From positions 1 to 10,536 of the forward strand of contig DASTPP010000038.1 in NCBI GenBank assembly GCA_035762175.1: a stretch of DNA of 10,536 nt, given 5' to 3'. The notes beneath the pieces are model-generated. The model searched no databases. It saw only the letters and a list, made by a program, of their open reading frames with translations, and had not been told where the DNA came from. Positions 7,102 through 10,536 of this stretch are shown piece by piece. Positions within the stretch are counted from its first letter, which is position 1. The number at the start of each line of letters is the position of its first letter. Both the position numbers and the translations under genes were made by a program. Source of the stretch: DASTPP01 sp035762175. Its GTDB lineage: Bacteria > Myxococcota_A > Polyangia > Polyangiales > Polyangiaceae.

Positions 7102-7125
7102 GCCCCGCCCGGACGGGGGCGGGGC
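7102..7125. terminator. Strong hairpin between convergent genes
   Basis: A perfect 9-bp G/C stem (7102-7110 with 7117-7125) and 6-nt loop sit in the 94-nt gap between a plus-strand and a minus-strand stop codon. There is no T-tract on either side, so it is terminator-like rather than a canonical intrinsic terminator. It could serve both directions. Confidence 0.4.
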
Positions 7126-7168
7126 AAGCCGCCCGGCGCGCGCCGGCGCGTTCCGGCGCCGCCTCGCC

Positions 7169-8767
7169 TCACCGTTGCTCCCTCGAGCGGCGGAGCAACT
7201 CTTCGACCCGGCGCACGCACCCGGCGTCGCCTTCGCCCTTGCAAAGGCTCATCAGCGCCCGGGCGTCGGTCGTGCTCGCCTGGCCGCTGCGCAGGCGGGC
7301 CTCGAGCCGGGCCCGCGCCCGCGCCCGCGCCTCCGGCGACGAGAGGTCGAGGGCCCGCGCGCCTTCGCCTCCGGCCCGGGCGGGCTTGCTCGCGCCGCGC
7401 TCAGCGGGCCTCGCGACGCGCACCATGCCCTCGGCTCGCGCGTCGGGCGCGGCACCGGCGGGCTCGCTCGCTGCTGCCAGGCTCGGCGCGAGGGGCGACG
7501 CCCCGCCTTCTGACCCCGGCCGCGCCTCGGCCGCCGGCAAGGGCGCCTGCACCGAGGCGACCCCGGCGGGGGTACGCCACGATGCCAACGCCATCACGAC
7601 GAGAGCGAGCGGGGCCGAGATCGCCAGGGCGGCGACGCCCACCCGGCGGCGTCGCGACTGGGCCGGGCGCGAGCGCAACGCCTCGTCGACATGCCCGGCG
7701 CCGGCCCCCGTCGCCGCCCCCTCGTCGCCCGCCGCGCCCGTGGCCGCCGCCCCCTCGTCGCCCGCCGCGCCCGTGGCCGCCGGCGTTCTCGGAGCCGACG
7801 CCGTGCCGCCCGACGCCTCGGCCGACGTCGCCCCCGCGGCCGGCCGCCCCCCCTCGTTCGGCGTCGCCTCATCGGCCGGCCGCGCCCCGCTGGCCAGCGG
7901 CGCCTCGCCGCTCGGCCGCGCCTTGTCAGCCAGCAGCGCCCCACCGCTCGGCCACGCCTTGCCGACCGACAGCACATGGCCCGTCGGCGGCGCCTCGTCG
8001 GTCGGCAACCCCTCGTAGGGCGACGGCGCCCCGGCCGCCACCGGCGCGGCCCTCATGATGGCCTCCGACCAGGGCCCGGCATTCGCCGCCAGCCAGGCGT
8101 GGGTCTGGGCGTCGACGGTCTCGAGGCGCGGGTCGGCCGCCTGCCCCGGCTCGAAGTAGCGCAGGAGCACCGCGGCCCCGATGCTGATGGCGTCGCCGCC
8201 TTCGAGCACCTTGCGGCGCAGGCGGCGCCCGTTCACCCGCACGCCGAGCCCGCTCTTGTCGAGCAGCTCGTAGTGCCCGCCCGCGATCGGACACACCATG
8301 ACGTGCAGGCCCGCCACGTCGTCGTGCACGACGCGCAGGGTGCAGTCGTCTTCGCGGCCGATGGTGACCGCCTCGTTGCGATGAACGATCTGCTCGACGC
8401 CGGCCCCCGGCCCCGCGAGCACCCGCAGTCGGGCGGGCGGCACGTAGCGCGGCGGCGGCGCGGGCATGCTGTCGCGGGCCAACGTCTGCAACGTCAAGCG
8501 GTAGGGCCCGACGGCGATGCGATCGTCGGGGCCGAAGCGCACCGCCCCCCGCACCGAGCACCCGTCGAGAAACGACCCGTTCGCGCTGCCCTCGTCGACG
8601 AAGAACCACTCGCCGTCGCGCCGCTCGAGCGAGGCGTGCCGGCGCGAGACGTTGCGCTGGGCGAGCACCACGTCACGGTCGGACGCGCGCCCCAGCGTAT
8701 AGCGCTCGCCGTCGAGCCGCGTGTACGTGGTGAGCCCTTGGTCGTCTTCGACGCTGAGAAGCCACAT
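7169..8767 (-). CDS. Tandem-FHA, single-pass membrane protein with repetitive linker
   Basis: A 532-aa protein. FHA1 (about 1-95) has the full phosphothreonine-binding set: G26-R27, S41-x-x-H44 and N63-G64. FHA2 (about 112-205) has G137-R138 and H155 but A152 in the Ser position and L174 in the Asn position, so it probably does not bind phosphothreonine. An Ala/Pro/Gly-rich linker (about 240-370) carries 12-residue and 11-residue repeats. SRRRRVG (371-377) followed by a hydrophobic segment (about 378-397) makes one membrane span with the FHA domains in the cytoplasm. The tail (about 400-532) would be periplasmic and ends in a charged helical region with C509 and C517, a possible disulfide. 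ATG at 8765-8767 is chosen because FHA1 begins right there; the open frame continues upstream to about 9112 but lacks FHA features. Likely role: recruiting a Thr-phosphorylated partner to the membrane, typical of Ser/Thr kinase signalling (inference). No kinase gene is in view. Confidence 0.88.
   Translation of the reverse strand: MWLLSVEDDQGLTTYTRLDGERYTLGRASDRDVVLAQRNVSRRHASLERRDGEWFFVDEGSANGSFLDGCSVRGAVRFGPDDRIAVGPYRLTLQTLARDSMPAPPPRYVPPARLRVLAGPGAGVEQIVHRNEAVTIGREDDCTLRVVHDDVAGLHVMVCPIAGGHYELLDKSGLGVRVNGRRLRRKVLEGGDAISIGAAVLLRYFEPGQAADPRLETVDAQTHAWLAANAGPWSEAIMRAAPVAAGAPSPYEGLPTDEAPPTGHVLSVGKAWPSGGALLADKARPSGEAPLASGARPADEATPNEGGRPAAGATSAEASGGTASAPRTPAATGAAGDEGAAATGAAGDEGAATGAGAGHVDEALRSRPAQSRRRRVGVAALAISAPLALVVMALASWRTPAGVASVQAPLPAAEARPGSEGGASPLAPSLAAASEPAGAAPDARAEGMVRVARPAERGASKPARAGGEGARALDLSSPEARARARARLEARLRSGQASTTDARALMSLCKGEGDAGCVRRVEELLRRSREQR
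7713..7781 (-). repeat. 33-bp tandem repeat in the FHA-protein linker
   Basis: Positions 7713-7748 recur identically at 7746-7781, giving a 33-bp period. On the coding (minus) strand it encodes two copies of an ATGAAGDEGA-type 11-residue unit, keeping the frame. Confidence 0.85.
7793..8008 (-). repeat. Degenerate 36-bp (12-residue) repeats in the FHA-protein linker
   Basis: Six consecutive 12-residue units, residues 254-325 of the FHA protein, share a pattern like LxxDKARPSGEA: Ala at unit positions 6 and 12 and Pro at position 8 in most copies. The units diverge more than the neighbouring 33-bp repeat, so this array is older. They extend the flexible arm between FHA2 and the membrane segment. 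Confidence 0.7.
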
Positions 8768-9125
8768 GGTGACGCTACCCCGGCGCCGGAGGGCGCCCTC
8801 GTGGCCCAAACAGGCTACGCGTAGGGAGCGGTCCGCCGCAAGCGCGGCGGGGAGGGCGCCCCATCGCACTAGAGCCCACCCTCGAAGCGAGCTACGACAC
8901 GCGCCGACCAAGGCGAGCTCGGCCCCCGTAGGGCCGGCGGTGCCTTTGCAAACGGCCCCACCCGAGGCAGAGGCGCCGGCCCCCACGAGCTCGAGCTCGC
9001 CCCCGAGCGCACCAAGCACCCGGTCAAGCAGCGGCTGCGGATGATGTTTTGCGGCCGCTCCCCCCAGAGCGATTGCCGGGTTGGTTCCGCCTCGTTCGAG
9101 GTGCCAGAGCGCTCACGCGCCCACC
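8768..9125. other. Gene-free upstream region of the FHA gene with clustered palindromes
   Basis: I find no supported gene here. The region should carry the minus-strand promoter of the FHA gene, but I see no clear -35/-10 pair and only a weak ribosome site (GGGGTAG about 8 nt before the ATG). Short dyads are clustered: GAGGGCGCCCTC (8789-8800), CTACGCGTAG (8815-8824), a 7-bp stem with 4-nt loop (8833-8850), a near copy of the first dyad (8852-8862), and CCTCG-TT-CGAGG (9090-9101). The minus-strand frame of the FHA gene stays open to 9112, and pieces of it faintly recall XRE-type helix-turn-helix sequence. Confidence 0.45.
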
Positions 9126-9346
9126 ATGGCCGCGCATTTCGTGCACCCCGAACCGCCATCGGCGAAGGCCCTACGTAGTTTGCCAAGGTTGCCTTCTTGC
9201 GCGCGGGCAACGGCTACCGCGACCTCGCCGGCGACCTGATGGGGTACGCCGAGCTCTATCGCGACTACGCCGATGAGATTCGCCACGACCGCAAGCAGTG
9301 CCGCGAGGGCGACGCCGACGGGGCGGTGCGCCTGGCGGCCCGTTAG
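9126..9346 (+). pseudogene. Small hypothetical gene broken by an apparent one-base deletion
   Basis: From ATG 9126 one frame reads MAAHFVHPEPPSAKALRSL and then turns into nonsense. From about 9182 another frame reads AKVAFLRAGNGYRDLAG and continues well (LMGYAELYRDYADEIRHDRK) to TAG 9344-9346. Adding one G in TTGCC at 9179-9183 joins the two halves without loss into a 73-aa product, because RSL is then followed directly by AKVAFL. The downstream frame is stopped immediately upstream by TAG at 9176-9178 and has no ATG or GTG start of its own. I do not recognise the family with certainty; it looks like a short helical hypothetical protein, and the true C-terminus may also have been lost, since the AT-rich stretch after the stop is unlike the surroundings. 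A sequencing error at the G-run is the alternative explanation. No clear Shine-Dalgarno site is seen. Confidence 0.55.
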
Positions 9347-9405
9347 TTTAGTTAGTTTTTGGCCCAAGAAAAATCTCACAAATAGGTCATCTACCCGACC
9401 CGGGG

Positions 9406-9545
9406 CGATTTGCAAATCGGTCGGGAGGTCGAAACCGATGCCCGGGCCGATTTGCAAATCGCCCCCGGGGCCGAGATCGATGCCCGGGTCGATTTGCAAA
9501 TCGGTCGAGAGGCCGCCGTCGAGGCTCGGGTCGATTTGCAAACCC
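9406..9545. repeat. 42-bp-period array of the palindrome CGATTTGCAAATCG
   Basis: The 14-bp perfect palindrome CGATTTGCAAATCG occurs at 9406-9419, 9448-9461 and 9490-9503, with a fourth, partly decayed copy at 9532-9545. The spacing is exactly 42 bp each time. The 28-bp segments between copies are related to each other, and two of them end in GCCCGGG(C/T), a second small dyad. The array is a tandem repeat, not a CRISPR. It lies between the broken gene at 9126-9346 and the 3' end of the Uma2-family gene. Confidence 0.9.
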
Positions 9546-9708
9546 CACCCTGACGGTCGTTCCGCGAATCGTTCGGCGTGCCTTGCGTGGGGCCGCCAAG
9601 CTGGCGGTGGCGGTCGAGGCTGCTGCGGCGCGGGCACTCCTGCGCGAGCGCGCCCTCGAACTCGTCGCCGACGGCCCCGAGGCATCCGAAAGCAGGTCGG
9701 CGACCTGA
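9546..9708 (+). other. Coding-like fragment, probable gene remnant
   Basis: One plus-strand frame is open from 9352 through the palindrome array to TGA 9706-9708. Only its last part looks like protein by composition (for example AAKLAVAVEAAAARALLRER at about 9592-9651, then ELVADGPEASES), with G/C in most third positions. There is no ATG or GTG start near it; TTG at 9583 is possible. I do not recognise the product. It may be the severed end of the broken gene at 9126-9346, or an unrelated fragment. The 54 nt from 9709 to 9762 hold nothing that I can identify. Confidence 0.35.
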
Positions 9709-9762
9709 GCACGTACCGCGTCGCGGCCCCCGAACCCGCACCGCTGACGCCACCTGCCCCCC

Positions 9763-10536
9763 TCAGCGGCCGCGCCGCAAGGCCGCGAGTTCGGCCTCTA
9801 CCCGCGCCAGGCGCGCGAGCGCCTCATCTTTCGCCGCCCGCTCGGCCTCCTTGGCCGCCCGCTCGGCCTCGGCCCGCGCCTCGGCCTCGGCCTTCGCCCG
9901 CCGCTCGGCCTCGGCCCGCGCCTCGGCCTCGGCCTTCGCCCGCCGCTCGGCCTCTTTCGCCGCCCGCTCGGCCTCTTCGGGCGTCGGCCACAACCGCCGC
10001 CCCTGCGGGTCGTCGCTCAGCCGCAGCCGCGGCCCCTCCTCGTCGACCACCACCAGCCACGCCCCGAAGAAGGGCGAACGCACCGGCCCCGCCCCCGCGT
10101 ACGCCCGCTCGAGCCGCCCGCCCGGCCCCCGCGCCCACAGGTGCAGAAGGTGCGGCCCGCCGCCCTCGCGCGGCCCGGCGAGCAGCGGGTCGAACACCCA
10201 CAGCTCGCCCGTGCCGCTGGCGTCGTACTTCACCGGCGCCAACCGATAGTCTTTGGTCGGGTGGTTCTTGCTCACCACCTCGAGCGCCACCTTCGGCGGC
10301 GCGTGCCCCGGCCGCCAGGTGCGCACGCTGCGCAGCTTGCCGACGCGCGGCGGCGGCGGCTCGTAGAGCGCCAGGTCGGGGTCGAGCCCCACCTCGGGCC
10401 GGGCCGCGACGAAGCGCAGCGCCAGGTTGTGCGCGACGTAGGCCGAGCGGCCCTGGCGCGCCAGCCACGCCAGCCACAGCAGGCGGGCCAGCAGCAAGAC
10501 TTGGTCGTGAAGCGTCGACTCGGGCACGGGCGTCTC
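9763..10536 (-). CDS. Uma2-family (DUF820) endonuclease-like protein with coiled-coil tail, 5' end outside window
   Basis: Predicted PD-(D/E)XK-fold protein of the Uma2/DUF820 type. Counting the GTG at 10525-10527 as residue 1, the core has LDPDLALYEPP (D51), VALEVVSKNHPTKDYR (E83, D93), VKYDASGTGELWVFDP (K100, Y101, E108, W110, D113), which match the family's PD...EVxS...D...K..Y...EYWxxDP pattern. Residues about 181-252 are a long Ala/Glu/Lys/Arg coiled coil, not part of the minimal family. The frame continues to the right edge (ETPV before PEST), so the start is likely beyond the window. Family members are abundant in myxobacteria, cyanobacteria and planctomycetes; their nuclease fold is established by homology, but their cellular role is not known. 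It is transcribed towards the array at 9406-9545 and shows no link to the kinases. Confidence 0.88.
   Translation of the reverse strand, partial: ETPVPESTLHDQVLLLARLLWLAWLARQGRSAYVAHNLALRFVAARPEVGLDPDLALYEPPPPRVGKLRSVRTWRPGHAPPKVALEVVSKNHPTKDYRLAPVKYDASGTGELWVFDPLLAGPREGGGPHLLHLWARGPGGRLERAYAGAGPVRSPFFGAWLVVVDEEGPRLRLSDDPQGRRLWPTPEEAERAAKEAERRAKAEAEARAEAERRAKAEAEARAEAERAAKEAERAAKDEALARLARVEAELAALRRGR
9861..9954 (-). repeat. 42-bp tandem repeat in the Uma2 coiled coil
   Basis: Two identical 42-bp units (9861-9902, 9903-9944) plus about 10 nt of a third encode a 14-residue AERRAKAEAEARAE unit. Identity at DNA level indicates recent expansion. Fourteen residues are two heptads, so the coiled-coil register is kept. 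Confidence 0.85.

Noticed and set aside
7074..8018. A 314-codon plus-strand open frame opposite the FHA gene.
   Set aside because: Low-complexity Arg/Ala/Ser/Pro translation, antisense to the clear FHA protein.
9347..9400. AT-rich patch with T5 and A5 runs considered as a bidirectional intrinsic terminator.
   Set aside because: The pairing between TTTTTGG and CCAAGAAAAA needs a bulge and leaves almost no loop, and there is no GC stem; kept only as a sign of unusual composition.
9406..9545. CRISPR-like appearance of the regularly spaced 14-bp palindromes.
   Set aside because: The 28-bp segments between copies are related to each other rather than unique, the repeat is too short and the array has only four copies; there are no cas genes in the window.
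9113..9712. A 199-codon minus-strand open frame covering the broken gene and the palindrome array.
   Set aside because: Its apparent repeats come from the array, and the rest is antisense to the plus-strand fragments; no start signal and no family features.
9578..10249. Plus-strand Ser/Ala/Arg-rich open frame opposite the Uma2 gene.
   Set aside because: Antisense shadow of the coiled-coil repeats; the minus strand carries the recognisable Uma2 motifs.

Overview
The window is very GC-rich DNA (I judge well above 70% G+C; not computed) with almost every third codon position G or C. The gene content is hybrid PAS histidine kinases, a soluble RsbRD-type kinase, a lone receiver, a tandem-FHA membrane protein and a Uma2-family protein with a coiled-coil tail. 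This fits a large-genome myxobacterium (Myxococcota, probably Polyangiales). That placement is inference from content and style, not from a marker gene.

Layout. Positions 2-7074 are a plus-strand signalling block. It holds a hybrid kinase cut by the left edge (PAS-HisKA-HATPase-Pro/Ala linker-REC), a 132-aa single-domain response regulator (2289-2687), a soluble kinase with an RsbRD-like sensor region (2949-4088), an 810-aa hybrid kinase REC-PAS-PAS-HisKA-HATPase-REC (4256-6688), and a 112-aa helical protein of unknown function (6736-7074). Gaps of 172, 261, 167 and 47 nt, three of them with hairpins, suggest neighbouring units rather than one tight operon. The 167-nt gap before the big hybrid kinase holds a promoter-like pair and a perfect 16-bp inverted repeat with a nested hairpin, so this gene probably has its own structured leader. 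A strong hairpin at 7102-7125 separates the block from the convergent minus-strand FHA gene (7169-8767), which encodes two FHA domains, a repetitive linker, one membrane segment and a periplasmic tail.

Positions 8768-9762 carry no intact gene that I can support. They hold a cluster of short palindromes upstream of the FHA gene, a plus-strand gene fragment broken by an apparent one-base deletion (9126-9346), a 42-bp-period array of a 14-bp perfect palindrome (9406-9545), and a second coding-like fragment (to 9708). This looks like a decaying accessory patch. From 9763 to the right edge lies a minus-strand Uma2-family gene whose 5' end is outside the window.

How the parts may work together: no DNA-binding or enzymatic output domain occurs in the signalling block, so the three kinases and the lone receiver look like the input and relay part of a phosphorelay whose output lies elsewhere. 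Two domains look converted from catalytic or binding modules to something else: the C-terminal receiver of the 810-aa kinase has Asn in place of the phospho-accepting Asp, and the second FHA domain has lost the Ser and Asn that normally hold phosphothreonine. The most unusual non-coding element is the palindrome array at 9406-9545.
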